From: Neurospora tetraspora
Lineage: Eukaryota; Ascomycota; Sordariomycetes; Sordariales; Sordariaceae
DNA: 64,000 nt
NCBI RefSeq assembly: GCF_033439725.1
Contig: NW_026944389.1
Coordinates: forward strand, 2,294,001-2,358,000
Reading direction: 5' to 3'
In this document: in pieces, positions 45,460-56,306 of the stretch
How positions within the stretch are numbered: the stretch's first letter is position 1
Layout: each line of letters opens with the position of its first letter
The notes under the pieces: model-generated
Database searches by the model: none
What the model was told of the DNA's origin: nothing
The model's input: only the letters and a program-made list of their open reading frames with translations
Made by a program: the position numbers and the translations under genes

Positions 45460-46792
45460 TGACGAATGTTGAATGCAGATCCCTGTTTTACACACTATAA
45501 CTGCCATAGAGGTAGACATCTGCTAGGTCTAGATGTTATGATACCCAGCGGCCTTTTGCATCTTCTGTGAATGTTAAGCATCAAATAAATGAGTCCGTTG
45601 GATACGTATCCTACTGGGACCGAGTGGCGTGGATAAAGATCCGAGCAAACGATCTGTTCAATTCGGAGGTGAAAGCAGGAACGCTAACTGGACCAATTGA
45701 ACTCCGACATTCTGAAGGTGAATAAGAAGGCTCGGAGACTGATCAGACACAAGAGTTTACCTCTGTATCTACATTTTCCGCGGGTATAGTACGTGTCATA
45801 GTCCTAGCGGACTATGGTAAATCAATCCCACCAAAATCCTCCGTCAGTCCTGGGACTCCTGGCTGGAGCCTTGTTTGGTAAGAACAGAGGACTAATCAAG
45901 ATAGTTTGGAACTTGAGCGTGCGGCACTATCATTTCTATCATACCAAGGGGACTTGTTAAGCCTTGTAGTAAGTGGGTTCTAACAACGAAACGTACCCTG
46001 CTATTCTTTAGTTTTGCTGCTTATCTCCTGATCTGCTCCGTCTCCCGTCTTCTCTCAGCCCAATGTCCTGGTAAACTCACCCCATTAAAAGTAAAACTAA
46101 GTGCTGTAGTTTGATGTTTTTCTCGCATATTGGACCATTGATATAACAGAACGTAGAACACTCTGCACAGCCTTTTTACTGTAATGGCCGAGTCAGTTTT
46201 GACGATGTGCCCTGACCGTTTTCACCACAGCCGAAAATAGAGGTAGGATCAAGGGAAAAGAGGGCATCACTTTGATATTTGGATGACATAGAGGCAAGAT
46301 CAACTCCCTAAGGTAACGGAGCTTCATGATGACTTCCCATATAACCTTGATAAGATGCAAGTTAGCTCTGATTGGAGGATAACTGGATGTGACTTTCTGA
46401 TTCATGTTCTCTCATCGGTTATGGGTGTTAGTTAGTATGGAGATACTCGCCCTTAAACTATGTAAAGACGTCGATTAGAGAAAAAAAAGAACAAAAAAAA
46501 CAGGCACTACTACAGTTCACGAATGGATACCTTCTAGAATCTATTCCGTTCGTCCATTTACAAATGGAAGACCTCAAGAGTAAGACGAAGTCTCTAGTTG
46601 TCTTATATCCTTGGTGTATTGGTACCGACTGCTAGTAGCTTTCCTTCCTCGGAACACTTCCTGCCTTCGGCCCAAAACCAGGATAGCGGACTGACAAACG
46701 GCGTGCAAGTCTTGCTACAGAAGCAAAAAAGGAAAACCAAATCATCAAATAAGACAACAAGGTACGAAAGACCGCAAAAAGCCAAAAAGATG
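45460..46792. other. AT-rich region between the two tRNA-Ala genes
   Basis: About 1.3 kb with no frame longer than about 80 residues and no recognisable protein. It contains a perfect hairpin at 45797-45816 (CATAGTCC, TAGC loop, GGACTATG). No terminal repeats or transposon proteins were seen, though an old AT-mutated remnant cannot be excluded by eye. Confidence 0.4.
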
Positions 46793-46877
46793 TGGACGAG
46801 CTGGGAATCGAACCCAGGACCTTTCGCATGCGGTGAAACATGCTAAGCGAACGCTCTACCAACTGAGCCACACGCCC
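46793..46877 (-). tRNA. tRNA-Ala(AGC) with 12-nt intron, copy 2
   Basis: Identical over its 85 bases to the gene at 45375-45459, including the intron, but with unrelated flanks on both sides. On the - strand a T-run (46784-46788) lies just downstream as probable terminator. Same strand and 1.33 kb from copy 1. Confidence 0.95.
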
Positions 46878-47573
46878 GTGATGTTGTTGTTGAAGTTTTC
46901 ATCGGAAGTTGTCTTTATAAGGAACGACAGATGCTGCTGAGCATTCTTTGCGAGGCCGACGTTTGATATGTTGTCTCGATGCAGGTCCGATGCAGGTGTG
47001 AACGGTCTGGTCGGTGCCTTGCGCGATATCCGTTAAACTGCATGGTCAATGCCACATGCACCCGGTGTCGAAGATAGGCAGGGGTCTGTGTTCTAGATAG
47101 GAAGCTAGTCGCATGGGAAGAGAACAGGGCGGGAAAGGTTTGGCAGCTAAGGTACTGCAGAAATTCCACCTGATTTGAGACGTACGCGAATATAATGGAA
47201 GAGTACCAAGTTAATTTAGGATATGAAGACCAGAGGTACCGCCCTCAACGCTCATTTGACTTTTTCAATCGCAAAAGGTAGCAAGGTATGATGATGATAG
47301 GAGTGAAGCAGATAGTCCAGCCAGCATTTGAAAACATATCCGGTATAATGAAAGAAACAAATCGACAGGGTCTGGTCCGTCACCATTGACCAAGTCCATA
47401 GACATGATATGATTAGTGTACCAAATGGCCCAAACATGCCATTATCACCCATGGTGCCTTGTACCTACTAGGGTATCAGAGGTCGAAGCTCGCAGAGGAC
47501 CCCACGGGTCTCTTCCGTCGACGCGCATACTACCCGATGTATCTCTCTCTCTCTTTTTGAAATCTGATTTTTT
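46878..47573. other. Region between tRNA-Ala copy 2 and the BAR gene
   Basis: Only short frames. It should contain the 3' UTR of the BAR-domain gene (- strand) near 47573, where a CT repeat and T-run (47540-47576) occur. Nothing else was recognised. Confidence 0.4.
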
Positions 47574-48895
47574 TTAAGCATTCTCGCGGCTCTTGCGGTA
47601 GCTCGCCTGTGGCGACAACGGCAATAGTTAGCACAATGAAGGCCTAGGGTTTACTGCAAAGAGTACGCCGAAGCACGACTTGCCTCCTGTTCGACCTGCA
47701 GTCCGTCAATGACGGGTGTAAGCTCGCTCAGAATCTCATGAGCACGCTTGTGATATTCCATCTGGGCGGCAATGAGCTCGGCAAGGTTACGTAGAGGTTC
47801 AGGTGTATCGAGGACCTATTGCACCCCGGTCTGTCAGTTATACAAGAAAGTACTAAATTGAATAATGAGGAGCCACTCACGTTCTTCATAACAGCCACAG
47901 CTTCCTCGGTCTGGGTGACGAACTCATCCTCCGCCTTCTCGATCTCCTCTTGCGCCTCGGGGCTGAGCTCATGCTCGTCGTGGGCGGGGGCGGCGGTTCC
48001 AGGCAATCTCCAGGTAGTACCCTTGACGCGCGCCTTGACGGCGTCAAGGTCAAGACGGGCCTTCTCGACGTTCTGACGGGCGCGCGTAGCGAACTTAAGG
48101 TTGGTGTTGAGCGTGGTATTCCATCCAGCGAGGAAGCGGCTCTGGATCTGGGCGTCCTGGGCAAGACGAGCCTCGCCAACGCTCTCCATGGCTAGAGCAT
48201 ACTTCTCAAGGGCCGTAGCCAAAGGATCCTCTCCAGCACCGGTATGCTGCTGGTGCAAAAGCTGGCTGCTCGCCAAACTGGCACGAGCGATAGCATGGTT
48301 GAAGGTCTTGGGCTGCGGCTTGGCGCTGGGAGGAGCAGTGAGGGCAGCCTGCGCCTCAGCGGTCGAGGTTGCCGACGACAAAAGCTGGACCTTTTCGCTG
48401 ACGGTGCGGCCGAGATCCGAGAAGGTCTCCTTGATGTTGGGAGGGTAATCGTAGGGCTCGTGCGAGTATTGGGAGCTGTTGAACGGATAGCATCAGCATC
48501 ACGACATCGGATAACACCCAGGCGGAATGTATTCAGGAAGCAACATACGTCACAGCGAGCATCTTCTGATGGACAGCCTTGATCGCATCGACACGCTTCT
48601 CGAGCTCGATATACTCGGCGGGCAATTGAGTCTGTCGCGAGGGCTGTCAGCCATCGCAAGCCATAGTGAGTAGCGACTCTCAGTTGCTGCTGACCTTATC
48701 CTCAGCCTGACCCAGTTGCTCCTTGGTAAACTGAACGGTGCGCGAGGCGATGGGAGCGATTTGCCCACCCCAAGAACTGCAATCGACCAGCAAGTTAGCT
48801 ATCCGTGACTCTTTGTACCCAAAGGATAGAAGGAAGAGCATGGCGGGGCAAGCTACTTACCCAAGGTTCTTCTGGAAACCCTTGAACATATCCAT
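47574..48895 (-). CDS. gvp36: BAR-domain protein, Gvp36 type
   Basis: Membrane-curving protein of Golgi/endosomal vesicles by family. Six exons: 48895-48861, 48776-48695, 48631-48549, 48475-47881, 47815-47684 and 47606-47574, giving 319 residues. The N terminus MDMFKGFQKNLG is a probable amphipathic helix. TQLPAEYIELEKRVDAIK and YDYPPNIKETFSDLGRTVSE match the yeast Gvp36 pattern. The long coiled BAR helices cover about 100-310 (WNTTLNTNLKFATRARQNV). The last intron has a GC donor (GAG|GCAAGT) with a GCTAAC branch and CACAG acceptor; splicing it restores the tail ASYRKSRENA. Without splicing the frame ends a few codons later in an unrelated tail. The exon 2 donor GTCAGC is weak. Family assignment is firm; the exact cellular site is inference. 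Confidence 0.87.
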
Positions 48896-49443
48896 GATGA
48901 GATATTCTTTGGTGGCGACAAGAAAGTTGATGGTCGGTGATCGGTTGCGATATTGGGTTGACGACGATGATGGAGGGAATGTGCGTCGAGTATTTGGATG
49001 TTGGCTGCCTCGTGTAATTCAAATGGAGCTCCTCTTCGGTGAAGTGTGCTAGAGTCCAGGGGAGATGGTGATGTACGGCGCCTGGAAGGTGCCCCACCGA
49101 TAATAACCCCACTGGTCCTTGTCATCTTGGAGACCGTGCACGTGGAGATACGATACCTTGAAGGCTCGAAAGAGCTGATTGGCTGATGATTGTCACATTC
49201 GTTTCAAGTACGTTTTCGTATCATGATGAAAGGACATCGCCCACTGTGAAGGCGGACAAGTGAGACAGGCGTCCCAGTCAAGAATCAAGATAACTGGTCC
49301 ATACGGACATGGTGGTCCTTCTCTAGTTCGATATGGCAAACAACCTCAAAGGTCTCCCAAGACAAGCTCGACTGAAACGCGCCTCTCATGGCAGTCTTTA
49401 CGTGTACCCAACATACGCTATTTCCAAGGCCCCACGCCCTTCC
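48896..49443. promoter_or_regulatory. Upstream region of the BAR gene and 3' flank of the NAGS gene
   Basis: About 550 bases between two - strand genes, holding the BAR promoter at the left and the end of the acetylglutamate synthase transcript at the right. Nothing specific was recognised. Confidence 0.4.
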
Positions 49444-51644
49444 TCAGTCCGCTGGTTTCGTGGTGTCTGCCCAAGAAGGCGCAATATTCCTGCACACGTC
49501 TTCATAATCTCTCATCATCTGGTCGTTCAAAACCGCCTCCGGAGTCGTCCAGAACATGGCCCAGTTGCTCTCCGGCAGCTTAAGCACACCCCGAGACCGC
49601 TCAAAGTACCACTTATTGACCGGGTTGTCCTTCCTGCTCCTCCAGCAGACGCCTTCTGGGAAAGCATCACGAACCATGGCGTTGAACACAATGTCTGCCA
49701 CGCCACCGGCTCCTTGACTCTTGTGTAGCACCGCAAATTTGTCCAGATACGGCACTAGTCGGCCCTCCCGGTAAGCCGTCTCTTCGTCAAGCCCAAATGG
49801 CGTCTCCCACGTAAGGATCGCACCTCCCTCGTACTCTCCAGCTATGATGATTCCCGCGAGGCTGTCCTTGACTCTGTTAAGGTAGTGTTCGACGTCGAGT
49901 TTTCTTCCGAAGGAGTCATTGATCAGATGTACCAGCCTAGGTAAATCGATACACGTATCCGTTAACCTGAGTCTAGGAACACCAGGTTGCGGTGGTTGCC
50001 AACGGTTTACCCTCGGATCAGGGAAGATGGTTACTGGCAGCCCTCTCTTGGCCAGGGTAGTTGTGGGCATCCGTGACAAAGCGATCTCCTCATCTTGATG
50101 CGTAGGTTTGATTCGGCCGATCGGAAGCGATGATGAGTAGATGGGTCGGTCGGTAAGTAGGTTGTGTATCAAGGGATTGCGCCAGGTTCTCGTCTTTACT
50201 TCACCCGCGAACCCATCGGGCTTGGCTTCCGGGCCGTCGCGCTTTGACACATTGATATTTGCAGCCTCCGCAGGACTGGTCATCACCACGGATGCGTTTG
50301 ATGGAAGTAAGGCCAATGTGGATTTGGCGAGCCGTAGGTTTTCCAGATGGACCGTAGCCCTGGCACTGACACCGGCGTCTTTCGTGCCTGCCGAAGTAGG
50401 TTGAGTTTTTTCGTAGAGAGCGTCTCGGATATTTTTGAACTCGTCTTCCAGATTGATGAAAACTTGTGTGCCATGACCTTGTCTGTGGGATGGGATGCCG
50501 CCCAGAGGATCGATAACGATGACCCGATCAACCAAAGCCCTTCGGAAAGGCTGACCGTCGTTGACCTTCTCCGCCAGCTCCCGGTAGTCCGAATATTGTC
50601 GACCAAACTGAAATCCCGCAAAAAAGGTTGTTAGGGCAATAACAATGTCATTGGCATCGGCTTTAGAGTATTGGAGAGACGCGTCGGAGTATGCTCGTGG
50701 TGGGACGACCAGTATGTGACCATTGGCAAGTGGTGTAGTAAACGCCTTTCCGAACCCCACGTAAAGAGGGTTGGAGGGGATAGATGATGGAATCTGGGGA
50801 TTTTCGGTTGACTTCCATATCCCGGAGTCAACCACTTCGGCGGCCGGGAATCCATACTGACCAATTGCTCTCAGGAGTCTGTCCGTCTGTTCTGTGACTG
50901 TTTCGTGCCACCCAGAAGCTTGATTGGGCCTAATGTCGTCGCAATCAAGGACGATCACACTCAGAAGACCAAGATCTCTCAGTCTGGTGAGGGTCTTAGC
51001 AACACCATCAAGGAGGACGTCATCCCATGCCTGTGGTGCCCTCAACTTCACGATGGCCACATGTGGTGCTTCGTTTGTCTTGACCGGAGTTTCCTTTTCT
51101 GGTCCTTGAACAAAGGCAGGCCTACCGGCCACAGAGGCTGGAACACCCAAGATACCGATGGTGGATGGTTTCTTCTGCCCAGCGCTAGTTAGGGCTGCGG
51201 GAGAGCCGAAAGTTTGGAGATAACCTCGAGCATCGCGTTTTGTGGCCGACGACTCAAGAACGGAAATAAGAAACTCCTGCAAAGAGGGTCAGTGATTAAG
51301 AAGGAGAACAGGTAAAAGCTGACGGAAGGTGATCATACTCTGTCACTGTCCCTCTTTTGTCTCGCTTCAGCAGACGAGGGGTACGAGCTTCTGGGTGCAG
51401 AAGGCCCCAATCTGGGGCTCACTTGGCGCTTCTCCTCCGCCTCGGCTTCTTGACGTTTCGACTGTGATGCCGTTGTTGCGAAAGAACGGATCAGCGACTC
51501 ATGCGTTCTCGCAGAGCGAACCTAGAGTGAGAGTGTGAGAACGGCAGAGCGATGAGGATTTGGGCGCGAAAGAGAGCCTACCTGCTTTATAGATGTAGTG
51601 TTGGTCCATGCATTGCACGAGCTGCGGCAGGTTCGCACAAACAT
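49444..51644 (-). CDS. arg2: Mitochondrial N-acetylglutamate synthase (amino-acid acetyltransferase)
   Basis: Makes N-acetylglutamate from glutamate and acetyl-CoA, the first step of ornithine/arginine synthesis, in mitochondria; feedback-inhibited by arginine in fungi. Exons 51644-51582, 51521-51339 and 51276-49444 encode 692 residues. Exon 1 (MFVRTCRSSCNAWTNTTSIK) and exon 2 (RSFATTASQSKRQ) give an Arg/Ser/Thr-rich mitochondrial presequence that the long frame alone lacks. Exon 2 runs on as AEARQKRDSDR into EFLISVLESSATKRDARGYL, the conserved start of the mature region. The middle is an amino-acid-kinase-like domain (about 110-480). The C-terminal GNAT-type domain (about 500-690) shows LAGIIIAGEYEGGAILTWE, KFAVLHKSQGAGGVADIVF and NKWYFERSRGV. 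Neurospora calls the locus arg-14. The assignment is secure. Confidence 0.94.
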
Positions 51645-52125
51645 GGCTCATGAATTTGTTGTTTGTGTGATGACAGGCAAGAGCTGGCTGACAGTGACAA
51701 AATCCCGTAATGAACTTGGCAGAGCCCGATACCCTTTACAGGCTCGCCCGACCTAAGAAACCAGTGCGAGCCTGAGAATCAAAATCATTCCCGGCTGTGT
51801 TCCGCTATCCTAGAAAATCAATCGGGATCAGACAGCACTCGATGTTGGGAGAGAAAAGCAGACGCCGTCACTATCTTGTACTCGATGCGTCAACAAGGGA
51901 CGGCCGGGGCTGGTGCCACTGGGAGGATACAGTGACCACAGTTGTTGCTCCAAAAGGTTAGATGCGCTGTGTGACAAAGAAAACTCCACAAAACGTCGAG
52001 CGGGTCCATATTTAGAGGTATGTCACATCTCCCACCCGAGTCTCGATTCTCGACAGAGCTACTCTCTGATAACATATTTCGAATATCTAGACAACCAGAC
52101 TTCTAGAACCCATACAACTCCACAA
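51645..52125. promoter_or_regulatory. Upstream region of the N-acetylglutamate synthase gene
   Basis: About 480 bases holding the arg2 promoter and leader and, toward 52125, the 3' UTR of the dehydrogenase gene. I looked for a clear TGACTCA general-control element on the promoter side and did not see one. Confidence 0.4.
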
Positions 52126-53105
52126 TTACTTGTTTTCATATGGCAAGCCGTTCTCCATCCTGACCGCCCCATAGATACCAGCAATATCACCCTTCTCCCC
52201 AACATGCGCCTTGAGCTCAGCAAGGTGAGCATCGGCCGTTTCCACATTGTGCAACCTCACACCCCCCTCCTTTGCAAGGCTCATCGCATGGCCTGCGTCC
52301 TTCCTCGCAAGATCAACGGCGAAGAGAGGGTATTCCCGTTTGTAATAATCTCCCGTGAGCATCCGAGTCGAATAGGCCGCATAGGGACCCGGAAACATGC
52401 CCTCGATCCACTGATGCAAGTAGTCCGTGCCCAACCCGGACTTCTCAGCTAGGACGTGGCCCTCGGCGAGTTGCTCAACCATATTGATAACGAAGGAGTT
52501 CCCGATGAGCTTGAGCGTCAATGCCTTTCGGTAAGGTTCGTCGCTCATGTTGATCTCGGCCTTGGCTGTGACGCCCTTGAAATACGGCCTAGCTCTGTCC
52601 ACCGAAGCCTTGGGTCCTGCCAGGACACCAACGAGCTGACCAGCGTCCGCCATGGCTGGAGCACCGAAGACAGGAGCCGCAACGAATTGGGCTCCCGCGT
52701 CCTCAACTTGCTGAGCAATCTTCTCGGTCGTATCCGGATGAATGGTAGAGCACTCGATGATGAGCTTCCCCTTGACGTCATTCTTCAGAATCTCAGCGAT
52801 GGATGCTTCCACCACCGCGTCGTTGGAGAGGATATTGAGGATGATGTCCGCCTTGCTCGCGCCCTCTGCAATGGAGTCAACGATTTCCGTCTTTCCGGCG
52901 GGAAGCTTCTCGCTGAGTTCGATGCACCTTTGCTTGGTACGGTTATAGATCAGAAGCGGCTGGTCGAGGTTCGCTTTTTCCACGATGTTTGCGGCCATGC
53001 CCTATGCAGGTGTCAGATATGCTCCTGCTGCAAAGTCGAAGCTGTCAATGTGATGCTCACCCGTCCCATGTTCCCCAATCCGATAAAAAACAATCTCGGA
53101 GCCAT
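52126..53105 (-). CDS. NAD(P)-dependent beta-hydroxyacid dehydrogenase (3-hydroxyisobutyrate dehydrogenase-like)
   Basis: Two exons, 53105-53061 and 53001-52126 (59-nt intron), encode 306 residues. Exon 1 supplies MAPRLFFIGLGNMGR, the Rossmann dinucleotide-binding start (GLGNMGxGMA across the junction), without which the enzyme would be truncated. NRTKQRC follows the second strand; an Arg at this place usually suggests NADP preference. IIECSTIHPDT and APVFGAPAMADAGQLVGVLAG are substrate-loop motifs of the family, and KLIGNSFVINMVEQLAEGHV carries the catalytic Lys. The C-terminal all-helical domain is complete. The family includes 3-hydroxyisobutyrate dehydrogenase, tartronate-semialdehyde reductase and glyoxylate/succinic-semialdehyde reductases; the substrate cannot be chosen from sequence. 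No mitochondrial presequence is seen, so it is probably cytosolic. Confidence 0.86.
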
Positions 53106-54195
53106 TTTTGCTGCTCGTCCCGGCACTTATTACTCCTGTAAGATATCTCTGCTTAGAGGTATTCAAGGTAGGGTCGCAGATCCAGGCTATCTCAGCGCCT
53201 AACACCACTGAAGAGGTTGTTGTAACAGGATGGGAATTGCAAGTTTGAGACAAGCTTGGATTTCTCCAAGCTGGACTTGGGATGACAAATGGTTACATCT
53301 TGATTTATACCAGCCCAAATTGCCCCAGTTAATCCGAGATCCGGCGTCTTCTAGTCGTTGTTGCTCTAAGAGCCGACGGGAATGAGGGGTTCGGGCAACG
53401 GCCGGTGATGTTCATGGAGCTTCGCCCTTCCGGGATCAACGCGGAAGTAACTGACAACCCGAGCTTTGACTTCCATTTTCCAAAGTGTCCATAATATTTC
53501 TGCGCAGGGCCAATGCCGGTGCAATCGACGAAAATCAATGGCAGAGAACAAGCGAACAATTTGAGAAGGCCTTTTCAAGACGGTGTTACGAAGCTGAGGT
53601 CGAGTCGGTACCTCTACGGCCATACAGTATTCAGGACAGTGTACTTAGTGTGAGCACCTTAGTCAGCAGCTCAATAGCGCGTACGTGCTGCTACACTCTT
53701 GCCCTGGAACGTTCGTTAGCGCGGGACTTCACTACGCACTCTTCCCAACTCAACCACCACATCACCAATTTTCATGCAAAAAATTGGTATCAACCCAATG
53801 CGTTTCGAGAGCTTCAAATATTCTCTCCAGTTTTTTGCTTTGAATGTGGTTGTCCCGTTATTTTTCTGTGTTGTTTTGCATACCCCTGTCACAAGAACCG
53901 CGCTAACAAACGTTCCAGCATTGTACTGTACAGCGCAATGGGGAAGCCGCAACTGAGGCTCATCCTGCTGCCCCTGTAGGGTACAAGTAGGGATGTAGCT
54001 GCGCGCCAGCTGCCAGCCTGCCGCCTGGTCTTGTGAATCCGCCAACGACATCATCCACGATCGGACCAGGTACCCCAACAACAACAACGACAACAAGGGC
54101 GAACCATCACGAATCCGCTCGATCTTCTAGCCCCCATATTTACAATTATCGTGCCTGCGTCGTATAAAAAGAACAGTTAACCAATATCTGGGAAG
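53106..54195. promoter_or_regulatory. Divergent promoter region between the dehydrogenase and VMA9
   Basis: About 1.1 kb between divergent starts. A + strand frame of 164 residues (53485-53979) and - strand shadows have no domains. The last about 150 bases before VMA9 are A/C-rich, as in a leader. Nothing else was recognised. Confidence 0.4.
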
Positions 54196-54612
54196 ATGGC
54201 GAACGGGTTAGTGCTCCCAGCCCTTGCTTTTCAGTTGCCGAATTGCGCTGCGACTCTGAACTGACATTCTGCTTCCGGCGCGCGCAGATGGAGCATTATC
54301 ATCGGCCTGGTGGTTGTCGCCGGCATGTGCGTGGCCGCCTGGATCTTTTCGCCCAAGGGTGAGAACCAAGTGTAAGTACTTCTTTCGTCCTTTACCTGTT
54401 TTGTGTGTTTGCCGAGCAGGAATGGCTGGTCGGCGCTGTCTCCAAGAATATCAGCTAACATGCTACTCGAATTGCGCAGACTATGGCGATCGTCCCTCAT
54501 CCTCGCCTTCGTCAGCTGTTATCTCATGTGGGCTATCACCTTCCTTGCGCAACTACATCCCCTCATCGAACCCAGACGCTCCGATTTGCGCAAAGAATAC
54601 ATTCACCACTGA
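54196..54612 (+). CDS. vma9: V-type proton ATPase subunit e
   Basis: Small hydrophobic subunit of the membrane Vo sector of the vacuolar proton pump. Three exons, 54196-54206 (11 nt), 54288-54371 and 54480-54612, encode 75 residues. The spliced protein reads MANGWSIIIGLVVVAGMCVA, then FSPKGENQVLWRSSLIL and CYLMWAITFLAQLHPLIEP, with two membrane helices and the short charged tail RRSDLRKEYIHH. Length and motif order match what I recall of fungal Vma9. Introns are 81 and 108 nt. Because all exons are short and lie in different frames, a simple frame search misses the gene; the larger frames overlapping it are spurious. Confidence 0.94.
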
Positions 54613-55137
54613 AACGAGAAATGATGGCGGCAACGACAATGACGAACACGACAAGAAGAAGCTTGACGAGAGCCGAGAAACCGAGGCGAGAAAGACACTC
54701 ATGTCTGGCATACGCTGGGCAATAATGACCAGAGAAAGAGAAGAAGAAGGATGGGAGCGGCAGTTCCGGTAGACGAGACCTGGACTGTTGTGGCATTGCT
54801 AAGGTTGTATGAATACCCCAACCAACACTTATACACATATCGGAGAAGGCGGGCATGGCGTTATTGGGCGGAATATGCAACTTTCAAAAACTGGTGCATT
54901 ATCAGAAACATTGGGAGAGAGGGCCCTGATGAGTTAGCCTTTAAGACGGCAGGCGCTATGCGGTCCGTCACCATTGACAACGAGGAGATAGGGCCAATAA
55001 TGAGATTCATTCAATACAAATCTTTGTGTAATCGCTCTGCTCTTTTAGACCAAACTATGGGTAAAGCTCTCCAAACATAGCTCCCTGAGACACAAGGCAG
55101 AGACGTGACTTTTCAGAGTCACTTCAAGCCCATAATA
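54613..55137. other. Convergent region between VMA9 and ARV1
   Basis: Should contain the 3' UTRs of both converging genes. A 109-residue + frame (54751-55080) has no recognised domain and probably lies in the VMA9 3' UTR by chance. Confidence 0.4.
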
Positions 55138-56306
55138 TCAACCAACAGCCAATCTCCCAAGCCAATCCTTTGCATACATTAACAAGGAACCCATCACCCT
55201 CCCTTCCTCCGCCACACTATGCTCCCCAACCGAGTCCACCCCATCCAGCCCAGCCGCCCACAAGACCGCCCTTCCCATGGCCCAACGGCTCAGCGCGCCC
55301 GCCGTCGCCAGCAGCGTCGCCACGCCGTAGTTACAGTCCAGCAAGATCTTGAGCGCCTCGACGTTGTTGGCCACCACGGCCCATCCTAACGAGCGCGCCG
55401 CCGCAGGAACGTCATATTCCCATATGACCATCAGGATGGGAAACAGCTTGGTGGAAGACGAAACGAGAAGGGCGGTCGAGGCCGAGTTGGGCCGGCTGAA
55501 CTGCGGGAGAATGCCGAGGAGGTGGAGAGGTGAGTATCGGCTTGAGGTGAGGAAGCGGATGGAGCCGTGGAAGGCGAGGGTTGAGAGGGTGCAGAGGAGG
55601 ACTTTATGTGCCGAGTTAGCAAAAAGGAAAGGGGTAAACTTCATGGCATAGAACGCGACGTACGGAAGAACATGTATTGTAGCACAATGGGTTGTTGCGC
55701 TAGACGGCCAAAGTTGCTGACGCTTGCGCTGTTCATCGTGCCGGACGCTGTGCCATCTACGCTGTTGGCGGCCGGAACTGATTGCTTTTCGATGCGTGCC
55801 CATGTAAGGTAGACATCGAAGAGAAGGAGAAGTACTCCGAGACGAATGATGGAGGGCTTTTCAAGTTGAGTCCGCCAAGTTAGTGACGGACAGATCCGTG
55901 AAATGGGAATGGGGTATTCAAACACGTACTGCGAATTCATCCTCGTCTTTCATCAAGGTGTTGTGAAGCAAATGTCTATAGACCTATGACCATTTGTGGT
56001 ATTTTAGCTCTTTGGTCTCTTCAAATCGAAGTCACCTTTCACTTCTCAAGTACTCGAGCTTGTGCTTACTAGAGCACATCTTGATGTACCGGGTGCATTC
56101 AGTTGGTTGTGTTCATCACATACCTGCGGTTTGATCAAGACAAGGTCGATGAAAAGAACGACAAAGTCATGTTCGACATATTTATCACAGAAGCGGCCGC
56201 AGTTCTTGCACACCGTCAACCGGATGTTGTGCCCGGTCGACTTGTCACCTGCGCCCTCCCTCCATAACGTCTTCACAGGGTGTCTGCATTCGATGCAAAT
56301 CGGCAT
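55138..56306 (-). CDS. arv1: ARV1, sterol/sphingolipid homeostasis membrane protein
   Basis: ER membrane protein involved in sterol distribution and GPI-anchor synthesis. Four exons, 56306-56124, 55983-55930, 55856-55664 and 55601-55138, encode 297 residues. The N-terminal Arv1 homology domain has C4-x2-C7 (MPICIEC) and C32-x2-C35-x3-C39 (VCKNCGRFC) as a zinc ribbon, followed by KYVEHDFVVLFIDLVLIKPQ. Exon 2 adds VYRHLLHNTLMKDEDEFA, and exon 3 IIRLGVLLLLFDVYLTWARI as the first membrane helix. Exon 4 restarts with LLLCTLSTLAFHGSIRFLTS and holds more membrane segments. Every exon junction keeps frame and conserved order, so the call is secure. The introns are 140, 73 and 62 nt. Confidence 0.94.

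Noticed and set aside
52456-53202. A 248-residue + frame opposite the dehydrogenase gene
   Set aside because: It is antisense to a clearly conserved enzyme and has no recognisable domain.
54314-54772. A 152-residue + frame overlapping VMA9
   Set aside because: It starts inside VMA9 exon 2 in another frame and crosses an intron; the spliced VMA9 product explains the region.
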